Of a stretch of 64,000 nt of DNA, positions 9,059 through 17,830 are shown in pieces. The notes under the pieces were generated by a model. The model saw nothing but the letters and a program-made list of their open reading frames with translations, did not search any database and was not told the DNA's origin. Numbering within the stretch: the first letter of the stretch is position 1; the number at the start of each line of letters is the position of its first letter. The stretch is from Rhodobacter sp. (GTDB lineage Bacteria > Pseudomonadota > Alphaproteobacteria > Rhodobacterales > Rhodobacteraceae): NCBI GenBank assembly GCA_016704435.1, contig JADJAB010000012.1, positions 76,585 through 140,584 on the forward strand, given 5' to 3'. A program made the translations under genes and the position numbers.

Positions 9059-10185
9059 CCGGTTCCCATCGCCTGCGCCAGAGAGCGCACTTCGCCCGGC
9101 GCCACCGGCCCGCCGCCGCGGCGGCTGGAGGCCACGGCGGCCAGCGTCAGCGCCATGGTTGCCAGGTTTTCGCGGGCGTTGTTCTGCGGCTGGGTGCCGG
9201 TTTCGACCGCGGAGAGCAGCGCACCCATGCAGCCGATGAACCCCTCGTGGAACCATGTGCCCTGCAATGCGGGCCGGGCGCGGCCCTCGGCGGTGGTCAG
9301 GGTCAGCGCGTGACTGTTCAGGTCGGCGCCCTCGCTGACCGCCGTGCCCGCGCTGCCCGTCACCACCAGCCGGTCCGAGGGGCCGAACCGGGCTGCGCCG
9401 TCAAACGTCATCGCCGACAACCCGCCGGGATACTCGACCACCACCCGCCCGGTCAGGGCGGGCCGCACGGTCTGCCCCGCCGCCCGGGCCGTCACCGCCC
9501 GGACCGAGGTTGCAGCACCACCGATCAGGCTGACCAGAAAGTCGAAGCGGTGGATCGCGAAGTCATACAGGAGCAGGTCTTCGATATCCTCGAACGGGGT
9601 GCCGCCGATCCAGCCATGGTCCCAGACCATCGTGGACTCGACCCCCTGAACCTGGCCCAAAAGCCCCGCCGCCACCGCCTCGCGCAGCCAGGACTGATAG
9701 GGCGCCCAGCGGCCGTTCTGGTTGACCGCCAGCTTCACCCTCTGGGCATCGGCCAGATCGACCATCCGCTGCCCGGCATCCAGATCGGTGACAAATGGCT
9801 TTTGCGACAGCACATGCTTGCCCGCCGTCAGCGCCGCCTCGATCATCGGAAGGCGGATCTCGGGGTGCGGCGTCAGGTCCACCACCTCGATATCGTCGCG
9901 GGCCAGCGTGCCGGCAATGTCGTCGGTTGCCTCGGCGAGCGGGTAGTATTCATCCCGCCGCGCTTCGGCCTTGGCCAGAGTACGGTTGCAGATCACCGCC
10001 ACGTCAAATCCGACCGTGCGATAGGCCGCCAGATGTGCCGCCGAGATGCCACCCGCGCCGACCAGCGCGATGCGGGGGCGGTAGGTTTTTGGCAAGGGCG
10101 GGCGGAAGGGCAGATCGGGGGCCGCAACCTCGGGCACCTCGGCGGCGGTCAGGGCATAGGTGTCGATATCGGGTTCATCAGCCAT
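9055..10185 (-). CDS. Gfo/Idh/MocA family oxidoreductase
   Basis: NAD(P)-dependent sugar or cyclitol dehydrogenase of 376 residues. The Rossmann motif is RIALVGAGGISAAHLAAY at about residues 38-55, later than usual because of a short N-terminal extension. The family motif normally EKP appears as SQKPFVTD, keeping the Lys-Pro. The C-terminal beta-sheet domain carries DYDFAIHRFDFL-like sequence (LLLYDFAIHRFDF). The ATG at 10185 overlaps the upstream stop (ATGA), and its own stop overlaps the next gene, so translation of the three oxidoreductases is coupled. Substrate unknown. Confidence 0.88.
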   Translation of the reverse strand: MADEPDIDTYALTAAEVPEVAAPDLPFRPPLPKTYRPRIALVGAGGISAAHLAAYRTVGFDVAVICNRTLAKAEARRDEYYPLAEATDDIAGTLARDDIEVVDLTPHPEIRLPMIEAALTAGKHVLSQKPFVTDLDAGQRMVDLADAQRVKLAVNQNGRWAPYQSWLREAVAAGLLGQVQGVESTMVWDHGWIGGTPFEDIEDLLLYDFAIHRFDFLVSLIGGAATSVRAVTARAAGQTVRPALTGRVVVEYPGGLSAMTFDGAARFGPSDRLVVTGSAGTAVSEGADLNSHALTLTTAEGRARPALQGTWFHEGFIGCMGALLSAVETGTQPQNNARENLATMALTLAAVASSRRGGGPVAPGEVRSLAQAMGTG

Positions 10186-11261
10186 CACGGCACCAGCGCG
10201 ACGGTGCGCTTTTCCGCCGCCGCCTTGACCGCGCTGTCGATCATCCGCTGGCCGATCAGCGCCAGTTGCGGGTCCAGCACGCCGGTCACCGGCAGGTCGC
10301 GGTCGATCAGGTCGAGCATATGCTCGATCACCCCGCGCCGCCCCGGTGGCAGCACGTCCACCGGCACCTTGCGATGCGTCGTGTCGGCGCGGGTCTGCAG
10401 GGTGACATGGTCGTCATAGTCCCAGCTGGAGATCGAGCCGTCGGTCCCCACCAGCTGGAACCCGCAACGCGGTTGCGGCTGCTGGGTCCAGGGGTCGGTC
10501 AGGGTGCCCCAGCGGGTCTCGAACCGCGACAGGCCACGGGCATAGCGGGCGAGGGTGATCGAGTGCTGATCGACCTCGATCCCCGGCACCTCGTCGACCA
10601 TCGCGGCAATCTCGATCGGCACCGCGCCGCCCATGAACCAGGTGCCCAGCGTGGTCCCGTAGCCCAGATAATCCAGCAGCGAGCCGCCGCCGGCCGCCCT
10701 CTTGTACCACCACGAGTCCGGCTTTTGCCGTTCGACCTCTTCCGGCGAGACGGCGATCTTGTCGGCAAGATGGTACAGCGGGCCCCGGTTGCCGTCGAAG
10801 AAATGCACCTCGATCAACTGGCCGACGGCGCCTTCGTCGATCAGCCGTTTGGCGGTGTTGTGGCTGGGGTACCAGGCCAGCGGCCAGTTGATCGCCAGCC
10901 GCTTTCCGCTGCCCGCCATCGCCGCGATCATCGCGCGGGCGTCGGAGACATTGGCCGCAAAGGGCTTTTCCACCATCAGGTTCAGCCCGTGCGGCGCCAG
11001 CGCGCGCACCGTGTTGGCATGTTCGGCGGTGGCCGAGCAGATGATGGCAAGATCGGCCGCAGTGTTCGCCAGACAGGTGGCCAGATCGGTGAAGACGCGG
11101 TCGGGCGGAATGGCGAAGGCGGCGATGGCACCGGCCATGCGGGCGGGGTCGGGGTCGTAGATGCCGGCGATTTCGGCCTGCGGATGGTCCTGCACCTGGC
11201 GCAGGAGATCGCCCATGTGCATGTGGTCGAAAGAGATGCCCAAGACCCCGTGCTGCGCCAC
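10185..11261 (-). CDS. Gfo/Idh/MocA family oxidoreductase, GTG start
   Basis: Second Gfo/Idh/MocA dehydrogenase, first gene of the operon, about 358 residues. The protein opens VAQHGVLGISFDHMHMGDLL, a variant nucleotide-binding start with His and Asp in place of the usual glycine-rich loop. MVEKPFAANV supplies the EKP motif and WPLAWYPSHN the substrate side. I chose GTG at 11261 because GGAGGG lies seven bases upstream; the frame stays open further upstream but without a ribosome site. It probably oxidises a sugar or inositol-like compound, together with the overlapping next gene. Confidence 0.83.
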   Translation of the reverse strand: MAQHGVLGISFDHMHMGDLLRQVQDHPQAEIAGIYDPDPARMAGAIAAFAIPPDRVFTDLATCLANTAADLAIICSATAEHANTVRALAPHGLNLMVEKPFAANVSDARAMIAAMAGSGKRLAINWPLAWYPSHNTAKRLIDEGAVGQLIEVHFFDGNRGPLYHLADKIAVSPEEVERQKPDSWWYKRAAGGGSLLDYLGYGTTLGTWFMGGAVPIEIAAMVDEVPGIEVDQHSITLARYARGLSRFETRWGTLTDPWTQQPQPRCGFQLVGTDGSISSWDYDDHVTLQTRADTTHRKVPVDVLPPGRRGVIEHMLDLIDRDLPVTGVLDPQLALIGQRMIDSAVKAAAEKRTVALVP

Positions 11262-11284
11262 GTCCAGCCCTCCCCCGGATGCCT

Positions 11285-11340
11285 GATCCGGGCAAAGCCT
11301 AGCCCGATAAATCCGTTTCACAAACTAAAAAATGGAAATT
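11285..11340 (-). promoter_or_regulatory. AT-rich probable promoter region of the leftward sugar operon
   Basis: A 55-base AT-rich patch in otherwise GC-rich DNA lies just upstream of the first operon gene. It contains a TTTCA ... TGGAAA imperfect symmetry around a run of six A residues. No clear -35/-10 pair is asserted. It is the only obvious place for the operon's promoter and an operator for the neighbouring LacI regulator. Confidence 0.35.
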
Positions 11341-11379
11341 GGGTTCTAGGCGGGCTGTGGATCGGGCGGCGGAAGCAAG

Positions 11380-11740
11380 GAGGTGCGGTGTCCTTGCGCC
11401 GGCGGATGGCGTCGCGTCCGACCGGGCCTCTGCCGGCTGTACCGAGGTGGCCAGGGCCGAGGCCGTGCGCCCGGTGGCATCGAGGCCGTGGTGATCGTGA
11501 CCCCGCACCACTTGCCCGCGCCGGAGGCGGTCTTCCTGCGGGCCGGAATCGATGTGGTCCGCGACAAACCCTTGCCGGTCACCCCGGCAGAGGTTGCGGC
11601 GATGGCGGCGGGGGCCCTTCAGACCGGGCGACGGTTTCTGGTCACACTGACAATACCGGCCGTGGCATGGTGCGCCGGACGTGCGAGATGGTGCAAACGG
11701 GCGCGCTGGGGCGGCTGGACGCAGGTCGAGGGACAGACTA
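11380..11740 (+). pseudogene. Remnant of a Gfo/Idh/MocA dehydrogenase
   Basis: The central part of a Gfo/Idh/MocA oxidoreductase is recognisable on the plus strand. It includes GIEAVVIVTPHHLPAPEAVF, RAGIDVVRDKPLPVTPAEV and TGRRFLVT, which match the end of the Rossmann domain and the DKP version of the EKP motif. No start, no intact nucleotide-binding loop and no C-terminal domain are present. After TGRRFLVT the expected sequence continues in another frame (GMVRRTCEMVQTGALGRL). The fragment is antisense to the operon and lies between it and lacI. It looks like the leftover of a lost dehydrogenase gene; some of the frame change may be sequencing error. Confidence 0.65.
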
Positions 11741-12760
11741 GCGGAGCGGCACATTCTCGCGCAGCAGGATGCGCGGCTCGATGTCCTTCAGCGCCAACAG
11801 GGGAGCGCTGGAGGCGATGGCGCCCAGAAGCCGGATGACCGCCTGCTCGCCGACCAGCCTTGCATTCTGGTCGATCACCACGTCGATCAGGTCTTCGGCC
11901 AACCAGGTGCGGGTGCTGTTGGTCAGGTCGTGCATGATGACGAAAGGTCGCGTGCCCCTGGCCTCTTGCAAGGCCTGCACGATCCCGGTGCGGCCCGCGC
12001 CAATGCAGTAAAGGCCGACCAGATCGGGCGTCGACCGCAGCAGCGCCTCCGCCGCGGTGTGCGAGCGGGCGTTATCCTCGCCGGTCTCGACCGCGGGCAA
12101 CAAGGTCAGATGCGGGAAGTCATGCTCCAGAAGCGCACGAAAGCCCTGCTCGCGGCCCTGATGCCCGTGATAGGCGCGCGAACCGAGGAACAGGCCGACC
12201 GACCCCTGCACCGCCCCGGCCAACCGCCCCATCAGCAGCGCCGCCGTCCGCCCCGCCACCACGTTGTCCACCCCCACATAGGCCGAGCGCGGCGTCGCCA
12301 GCACGTCCGAGGCGATGGTGATCACCCGCACCCCCGCCTCGCACAGCCGACGGATCGCCAACCGCGTCTTGGGGTGGTCGACGGTGACCAGCCCGACCCC
12401 GCTGGTGCGCAGCGACAGGCCCTCCAGCGCGGGCAGCAGCGCCTCGGGGCCGAAGCCGTCGATCTGGCGGATGCTGCAAGAGGCGACAAGCGGCAGGCCG
12501 GCCGCAAAACTTCGGATGCTGGCCGCCATCTCGCCCATGAAACCGGCGTTCAGGAACGGAATGAAGAACTCCAGATGCGCGGGGCGCGAGGGCAGGGGGA
12601 CCATGCCCTCGAAGGGCAGATAGCCCAGGGCCTGTGCCGCCTGCAGCACCCGCTGGCGGTTGGCGGCCGACACGCCGGCGCGGCTGTTCAGCGCCCGGTC
12701 CACCGTGGCGGTGGATACCCCGGCACGGCGGGCGATATCGGTGATCGTGGTCTTGCCCAT
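11738..12760 (-). CDS. LacI-family transcriptional regulator
   Basis: LacI/GalR-type sugar-responsive regulator of 340 residues. The DNA-binding domain is at residues 1-60 (TTITDIARRAGVSTATVDRAL, then a hinge-helix region RQRVLQAAQALGY), followed by a type I periplasmic-binding-protein-like effector domain. It resembles LacI members with a sugar-binding domain that matches Rbs-type ABC substrates. It lies upstream of the leftward sugar operon, in the same direction, and divergent from the desaturase operon, so either could be its target. A perfect palindrome at 12862-12878 is a candidate operator. Confidence 0.9.
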   Translation of the reverse strand: MGKTTITDIARRAGVSTATVDRALNSRAGVSAANRQRVLQAAQALGYLPFEGMVPLPSRPAHLEFFIPFLNAGFMGEMAASIRSFAAGLPLVASCSIRQIDGFGPEALLPALEGLSLRTSGVGLVTVDHPKTRLAIRRLCEAGVRVITIASDVLATPRSAYVGVDNVVAGRTAALLMGRLAGAVQGSVGLFLGSRAYHGHQGREQGFRALLEHDFPHLTLLPAVETGEDNARSHTAAEALLRSTPDLVGLYCIGAGRTGIVQALQEARGTRPFVIMHDLTNSTRTWLAEDLIDVVIDQNARLVGEQAVIRLLGAIASSAPLLALKDIEPRILLRENVPLR

Positions 12761-12861
12761 GGCTTTGCCCGTGCTTTGATGCGGCCTAGCACGCCGGGTG
12801 TGGCGCTGTCATCCTGCCAGGCAATCAGGCGCAGTTGATGTGATCTGATGCGAATCCTGGT

Positions 12862-12878
12862 TGCGACATCCTGTCGCA
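12862..12878. promoter_or_regulatory. Perfect palindrome TGCGACA-TCC-TGTCGCA, putative operator
   Basis: Seven-base perfect inverted arms around a three-base spacer lie in the 249-base intergenic region between the divergent LacI gene and the desaturase gene. The odd centre and size suit a dimeric helix-turn-helix protein. It is a candidate site for the LacI regulator or for control of the desaturase operon. Confidence 0.5.
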
Positions 12879-13009
12879 TGCCGGAGGATCGGGGGCCTTC
12901 GCGGTCGGCAAAGGTCCCCGAAGAGACGACGGCGCGCAATGCGGACCCCGGCGGGACGGAGGAACTTCTTGTATCATCACGACCGATCGAAGCGGCGCAG
13001 GGCTGCACC

Positions 13010-14158
13010 ATGACCGCTGCCGATGCCAAAACCGGCCTGGTTCCGGCGCGCGACTATACCCTGACCGGTCCGTCTGCCCGCGCCGCAGTCGAACGCGGTC
13101 TGGCCGCGGCCGAGTGGTATCACACTGAGGTTCCGCGCAAGCTGATGAAGGACCTCATGCAGCGCCGCGACGATCCGGCGATCCGCGACACGCTTCTCTG
13201 GGTCGCGCTGCACATCGCCCTTGCGGCGGGCGGCATCTGGTTCTGGGGCAGCTGGGCCGCGGTGCCGTTCTGGCTGGCCTACGGCGTGCTTTACGGCTCG
13301 GCCTGCGATTCGCGCTGGCACGAATGCGGCCATGGCACGGCCTTCCGCACCCCATGGATGAACGACGTGGTCTATCACATCGCCTCGTTCCAGGTGATCC
13401 GCAACCCGGTCAACTGGCGCTGGAGCCATGCCCGCCACCACACCGACACCATCATCGTCGGCCGCGATCCCGAGATCGTCTGGATGCACCCGGTCAAGCT
13501 GGCGCTGAAGGCGCTGGCCTTCACCGGCATCGTCGACACCTGGGCCTCGCTCAAGGTGCTGGCGCGCAATGCGGCGGGCATCCTGTCGGCGGATGAGCGC
13601 GACTATATCCCTGAAAGCGAATGGCCGAAGGCGGTGTTCTGGGCGCGGGTGCATGTGGCGATCCATGCCGCCACCGCCGCGGTGGCGCTGGGGATGCTGG
13701 CGGCAGGACTGGGCTGGAAGGCGGCGATCCCGTTCCTGCTGATCGGCGGTCCGCGGGCCTATGGCTGCTGGCACATGGTGATGACCGGCCTGCTGCAGCA
13801 CGGCGGGCTGGCCGAAGATGTGCTGGACCACCGGCTGAACAGCCGCACCGTCTACATGAACCCGGTGTCGCGCTGGCTGTACTGGAACATGAACTACCAT
13901 ATCGAACATCACATGTTCCCGATGGTGCCCTATCACGCGCTGCCTCGCCTGCACGAGGCGATCAGGCACGACCTGCCGGCGCCGAACATCTCGATGGTCG
14001 ATGCCTACAAGGAGGTCTGGGACGCCGTCCTGCGCCAGCGGCACGAGAAGGGCTATTTCATCCGCCACGATCTGCCGCCGACCGCCCGGCCCTATCGCGG
14101 CGACCTGCACGATGCAGTTCCCGCCCGCGAGATGGCCGACGAGACCGCGCCCGCATGA
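13010..14158 (+). CDS. Fatty acid desaturase-family membrane di-iron oxygenase
   Basis: Integral-membrane di-iron enzyme of 382 residues. The three histidine clusters of membrane desaturases/hydroxylases are present: HECGH at residues 104-108, HARHH at 140-144 and HIEHH at 297-301. Hydrophobic segments surround residues 61-97 and 205-250. The family inserts double bonds or hydroxyl groups into aliphatic chains; substrate here is unknown. The start at 13010 gives a normal N-terminus; an in-frame ATG at 12848 would add 54 unlikely residues and cover part of the putative operator. Its stop overlaps the PanB-like gene (ATGA), and both precede a sugar ABC transporter, an unusual setting for a desaturase. 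Confidence 0.85.
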   Translation: MTAADAKTGLVPARDYTLTGPSARAAVERGLAAAEWYHTEVPRKLMKDLMQRRDDPAIRDTLLWVALHIALAAGGIWFWGSWAAVPFWLAYGVLYGSACDSRWHECGHGTAFRTPWMNDVVYHIASFQVIRNPVNWRWSHARHHTDTIIVGRDPEIVWMHPVKLALKALAFTGIVDTWASLKVLARNAAGILSADERDYIPESEWPKAVFWARVHVAIHAATAAVALGMLAAGLGWKAAIPFLLIGGPRAYGCWHMVMTGLLQHGGLAEDVLDHRLNSRTVYMNPVSRWLYWNMNYHIEHHMFPMVPYHALPRLHEAIRHDLPAPNISMVDAYKEVWDAVLRQRHEKGYFIRHDLPPTARPYRGDLHDAVPAREMADETAPA

Positions 14159-14985
14159 CCCGCGCGCCCAAACCCCGCCTTCTGCCCACCGTCGCCGATC
14201 TGCGCGCAGCAAAGGGCCGGCGCCAGCTGACCATGCTGCGCTATTTCTCGCTGGACGAGGCGGCGGCGGCCGAGGCGGCGGGAATCGACATCGCCTCGGT
14301 CCCGGCCGAGATCGTGCTGGACCCGCGCTACCGTCAGGCCGCGCCTTCGGTGTTTTCGATGACCGGGCTGACCCATCTTCAGGCCGGATCGGCGGACGAC
14401 TACCTGCGCTGGTCTGGCGATGCGATCAACCGGGGCGCCGATGCGGTCTATTGCTCGGGCTCCTTGCGCACGGTCGAACATCTGGCGCGCGAACATATCC
14501 CGGTCGTCGGCCATGTCGGGCTGGTGCCCGCGCGCGCGACATGGACCGGGGGCTTTCGCGCCGTGGGCAAATCGGCCGAGGCGGCGCTGGCGCTTTACGA
14601 CGAGGTTCGCGCCTATGAGGCGGCCGGCGCCTTTGCGGTGGAGATCGAGGTTGTCCCGGCCGAGGTCGCCGCGGCGATTTCCGCCCGTGTCGGCATATTG
14701 CTGTGGTCGATGGGGGCCGGGGCGGGCTGCGATGCGCAATATCTCTTTGCCAACGATATCCTTGGCTACACCGAGGGGCATGTGCCCCGACATTCCAAGG
14801 TCTACCGCAACTTTGCCGCCGAACATGCCAGGCTGCAGGAAGAACGCACCGCCGCCTTCCGCGAATTTGCCGACGATGTCGCGGGCGGCGCCTTCCCGCA
14901 GGACGACCACATCCTGCACATGGGGAAGGCCGAACTTGACGGGTTCATGGCCGGGCTGGAACGCCGCCGCGCGACGACCGGCTGA
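14155..14985 (+). CDS. PanB-like (ketopantoate hydroxymethyltransferase family) protein without PanB active site
   Basis: TIM-barrel protein of 276 residues resembling ketopantoate hydroxymethyltransferase in its second half. It has VVGHVGLVPARATWTGGF (PanB GHxGLTPQ...GGY), VEIEVVPAEVAAAI (PanB LECVPxxLA, keeping the catalytic-region Glu) and MGAGAGCDAQ. The first half diverges. PanB's GDS metal Asp is replaced (ASVPAEIV), the LLxDxPF metal Asp is missing, and the VKxEGG block reads VYCSGS, so the catalytic Lys is gone. It is therefore unlikely to make ketopantoate. It overlaps the desaturase gene by ATGA and precedes an ABC transporter operon. Function unknown; related phosphoenolpyruvate mutase/isocitrate lyase-type chemistry is one option. 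Confidence 0.72.
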   Translation: MTRAPKPRLLPTVADLRAAKGRRQLTMLRYFSLDEAAAAEAAGIDIASVPAEIVLDPRYRQAAPSVFSMTGLTHLQAGSADDYLRWSGDAINRGADAVYCSGSLRTVEHLAREHIPVVGHVGLVPARATWTGGFRAVGKSAEAALALYDEVRAYEAAGAFAVEIEVVPAEVAAAISARVGILLWSMGAGAGCDAQYLFANDILGYTEGHVPRHSKVYRNFAAEHARLQEERTAAFREFADDVAGGAFPQDDHILHMGKAELDGFMAGLERRRATTG

Positions 14986-15045
14986 CGTCGAAAAAATCGA
15001 ACGCCGGGCATTCCGCCCGGAGAACAACAGAAGAGGAAACCGAAG

Positions 15046-15981
15046 ATGCTGAGACGCACATTCCTGGGGGCGACGGCGGTTCTGGCGCTGGGCGCGGGCC
15101 TTGCTGCGGCACAGGACGCCAAGACCTACTACTGGATCTCGCATGGCGGCCCGGCCGACCCGGTCTGGACCTACTTCCTGCAAGGCGCCGAGACCTGGGC
15201 GGCGCAGACCGGCAACACGGTCAACACCTCGTTCCATTCCGGCGACGTGCCCAGCCAGCAAGAGGCGGTGCGCGCCGCGATTGCCGCCGGGGCGGATGGC
15301 ATCTGCTCGACCAGCCCGGACCCCGGCTCGATGGTCGAAGTGGTGTCCGAGGCCCGCGCGGCGGGCATTCCGATCGTCAACTTCAACACGCCCGACGCGG
15401 CGCCGGACTGGAACGCCTATGTCGGCGGGGATCTGCTGTATGTCGGCCGGTCCTGGGCGCAGTATCTGGTCGACAACGGCCATGTGAAGGAAGGCGATTT
15501 CGTCTGGATGCCGGTCGAGGTGCCCGGCGCCTCCTACGGTGTCGAGGAAGAAAAGGGCATTGCCGAGGTGTTCACGCCCCTGAACATCACCTGGGAAATC
15601 ACCGACGCCACGCTGGACCAGGCCGAGATAATCACACGGATGACCGACTACGTCACCGCCAACCGCGACAGGATCAGCGCGATGATCGGTCTGGGCGACA
15701 TGGTGACCGGATCGGTCCAGCGGGTCTGGGAACAGGCCGGCGTGCAGCCGGGCGAGATTCCGGTCGTCGGCTGGGGCAACTCGCTCGACACCACGCAAGA
15801 GGTGATGGACGGCTATGTCATGGCCGGCATGTGGCAGGACCCGCAGGCGACGTCCTACATGTGCCTGTCGGTGCTGATGATGGAAGGCGACGGCATCCCG
15901 GTCGGCTTCGACATCATCACCGGTGCGCTGTATGAGAAAGATACGGCGATGGTCTATCACAAGATCATGGGCGGCAACTGA
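15046..15981 (+). CDS. Sugar ABC transporter periplasmic binding protein
   Basis: Periplasmic type I binding protein of 311 residues (RbsB/XylF-like). The signal peptide is at about residues 1-22 (MLRRTFLGATAVLALG, cleavage near LAAAQD; the RR could allow Tat export). Binding-fold segments include YYWISHGGPADPVW, SFHSGDVPSQQEAV, STSPDPGSM, IVNFNTPD and VVGWGNS. AGAGGA lies upstream of the start. It precedes a permease and an ATPase in the same operon. Substrate unknown; it shares an operon with the desaturase-family and PanB-like enzymes. Confidence 0.88.
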   Translation: MLRRTFLGATAVLALGAGLAAAQDAKTYYWISHGGPADPVWTYFLQGAETWAAQTGNTVNTSFHSGDVPSQQEAVRAAIAAGADGICSTSPDPGSMVEVVSEARAAGIPIVNFNTPDAAPDWNAYVGGDLLYVGRSWAQYLVDNGHVKEGDFVWMPVEVPGASYGVEEEKGIAEVFTPLNITWEITDATLDQAEIITRMTDYVTANRDRISAMIGLGDMVTGSVQRVWEQAGVQPGEIPVVGWGNSLDTTQEVMDGYVMAGMWQDPQATSYMCLSVLMMEGDGIPVGFDIITGALYEKDTAMVYHKIMGGN

Positions 15982-15988
15982 CGCCCCC

Positions 15989-16012
15989 GGCCGCCTCCCT
16001 TGCGGGGCGGCC
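15989..16012 (+). terminator. Intercistronic hairpin after binding-protein gene
   Basis: Arms GGCCGCC (15989-15995) and GGCGGCC (16006-16012) pair around a ten-base loop and are followed by a C run and TTT. It separates the binding-protein gene from the permease gene, where an attenuator is expected. Confidence 0.5.
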
Positions 16013-16038
16013 CCCCCTTTCCCCCACCGACAGGACCG

Positions 16039-17060
16039 ATGATGACCGATCCCGCCACCACGACCGGGGCGCATCCGCCCGAACCGGGGCTTGCCCGGCG
16101 GCTGATCGCCAAGCCCGAATTCGGGCCGCTGGTGCTGCTGGTGGTGATGATCGCCGTTTTCACCGCGATCAATCCGGCCTTCGCCTCGATCACCAACATC
16201 GGCAATGCGCTGACCTTCACGGTGGAACTGGGGCTGATCGCGCTGGCGATGACGCTTCTGATGACGGCGGGCGAATTCGACCTGTCGGTCGGCTCGGTCT
16301 TCGGTTTTGCGCCGGTGGTGATGTGGGCCTTCTTCAACGCCGGGATCCTGCCCTTGCCGGTGGCCTTCGTGGTGGCGCTGCTGATCGCGCTGGGCATCGG
16401 GCTGGTCTCGGGCCTGTTCGTCACGCGGCTGGGCATACCGTCGTTTCTGGTCACGCTGGGGATGCTGCTGGTGGTGCGCGGCTCCGCCTTGTGGCTGACC
16501 TCGGGTTTTCCGCAGCGCACCTGGGACGCGGGCGAGCAATGGCTGGCCGAGGTGCTGGTGGGCGATTTCTTCATCGGCGGCTTGCGGATCTACATGAGCC
16601 TGATCTGGTTCATCCTGCTGGCCATCACCCTTCACCTGCTCTTGACCCGCACCAGGTTCGGCAACTGGATCCAAGCCACCGGCGGCAACCCCGGTGCTGC
16701 CCGCAACCGCGGTGTGCCGACGAAACGGGTCAAGGTGATCCTGTTCATGCTGTCCTCGGCCATGGCGGCCTTTGCCGGCATCATCTCGTCGATCCGGGTC
16801 TCGGCCGCCAACCCCAACTCGGGCACCGGCTACGAGCTGGAGGTGATCGCCATGGTCGTCATCGGCGGCACCGTGCTGACCGGCGGACGCGGCACCATCA
16901 TCGGCACCGTGCTGGGGTGTTGATCCTGCGGCTGATGCGCAACGGCATCGTGCTGATCGGGGTGCCGGGGCTGGCCTACAACATCTTCATCGGTGCGATC
17001 ATCCTGGGCATGATGGCGCTGCATGCCGCGCTGGAACGCCGGCATAACGCGGGGACCTGA
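16039..17060 (+). CDS. Sugar ABC transporter permease, frameshifted near its end
   Basis: CUT2-type inner-membrane permease of about 340 residues. It shows the family block MTAGEFDLSVGSVFGF near residue 77 and VIGGTVLTGGRGTIIGTV near residue 275, with about eight to ten membrane segments. One base is missing at about 16915-16920 (CTGGGGTGTTG). The uncorrected frame stops at 16923 after IGTVLGC. The next frame continues as GVLILRLMRNGIVLIGVPG and ends at 17060, three bases before the ATPase, giving a normal C-terminus. It is the only permease in this operon, so it presumably forms a homodimer. Confidence 0.84.
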
Positions 17061-17062
17061 CG

Positions 17063-17830
17063 ATGGCCGAGACCTCTGCCGATACCCCGCTGGTCGAGAT
17101 GCGCCACATCGAGAAATACTATGGCCGCGTCCACGCCCTGCACGACGTCAACCTGACCATCCGCAAGGGCGAGATCGTCGGCCTTCTGGGCGACAACGGC
17201 GCCGGGAAATCCACCCTGATCAAGGTCCTGTCGGGGGCGGTGCCCTATACCTCGGGCGAGATCCTCATCAAGGGCCGCCCGGTCAGCATGACCTCGACCA
17301 ACGACGCGATCGACGCCGGGATCGAGACGATCTACCAGGACTCGGCACTGGTGCCGCAGTTGTCGATCGCGCGCAACCTGTTCCTGGGGCGCGAACTCTG
17401 CCGCGGCCGCGTGCTGGGCCGGCTGGACCAGGACCGGATGAACAGCATTGCCGGCGATCTGCTGAAGCGGGTGGGCATATCCAAGAACATCCCGCCGACC
17501 ACGCCGATCGGCTCGCTTTCGGGGGGCGAACGGCAGGCGGTGGCCATCGCCCGCGCGATGTATTTCGACAGCGACCTGATCATTCTGGACGAGCCGACCA
17601 ACAACCTTGGCGTGGCTGAAACCCAGGGCGTGCTGCGCTTCGTGCGCGAGGCGCGCGACAAGGGGCATTCGTGCATCTTCATCGCCCACAACATCCACCA
17701 TGTGTTTCAGGTGGTCGATCGGATGGTGGTGATGCGGCGCGGCACCGTGGTGGCCGATGACCTCAGCCCGAAGACCTCGACCATCCAGGATGTCGAGGAT
17801 GTCATCACCGGCGACCATGTGGCGCTGTGA
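17063..17830 (+). CDS. Sugar ABC transporter ATP-binding protein, single domain
   Basis: ATPase of 255 residues with one nucleotide-binding domain, like FrcA of fructose/ribose uptake rather than the double RbsA. Walker A is GDNGAGKST (about residue 38), the Q-loop is in IYQDSALVPQ, the signature is LSGGERQ and Walker B is LIILDEPTNNLG, with His in the switch AHNIHHV. It follows the permease by two bases and shares a one-base TGATG junction with the next gene. It energises import of the unknown sugar bound by the protein at 15046-15981. Confidence 0.9.
   Translation: MAETSADTPLVEMRHIEKYYGRVHALHDVNLTIRKGEIVGLLGDNGAGKSTLIKVLSGAVPYTSGEILIKGRPVSMTSTNDAIDAGIETIYQDSALVPQLSIARNLFLGRELCRGRVLGRLDQDRMNSIAGDLLKRVGISKNIPPTTPIGSLSGGERQAVAIARAMYFDSDLIILDEPTNNLGVAETQGVLRFVREARDKGHSCIFIAHNIHHVFQVVDRMVVMRRGTVVADDLSPKTSTIQDVEDVITGDHVAL

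Noticed and set aside
11738..12760. LacI protein as an inducer-insensitive or truncated regulator
   Set aside because: Length and both domains are normal, with no break in the frame.
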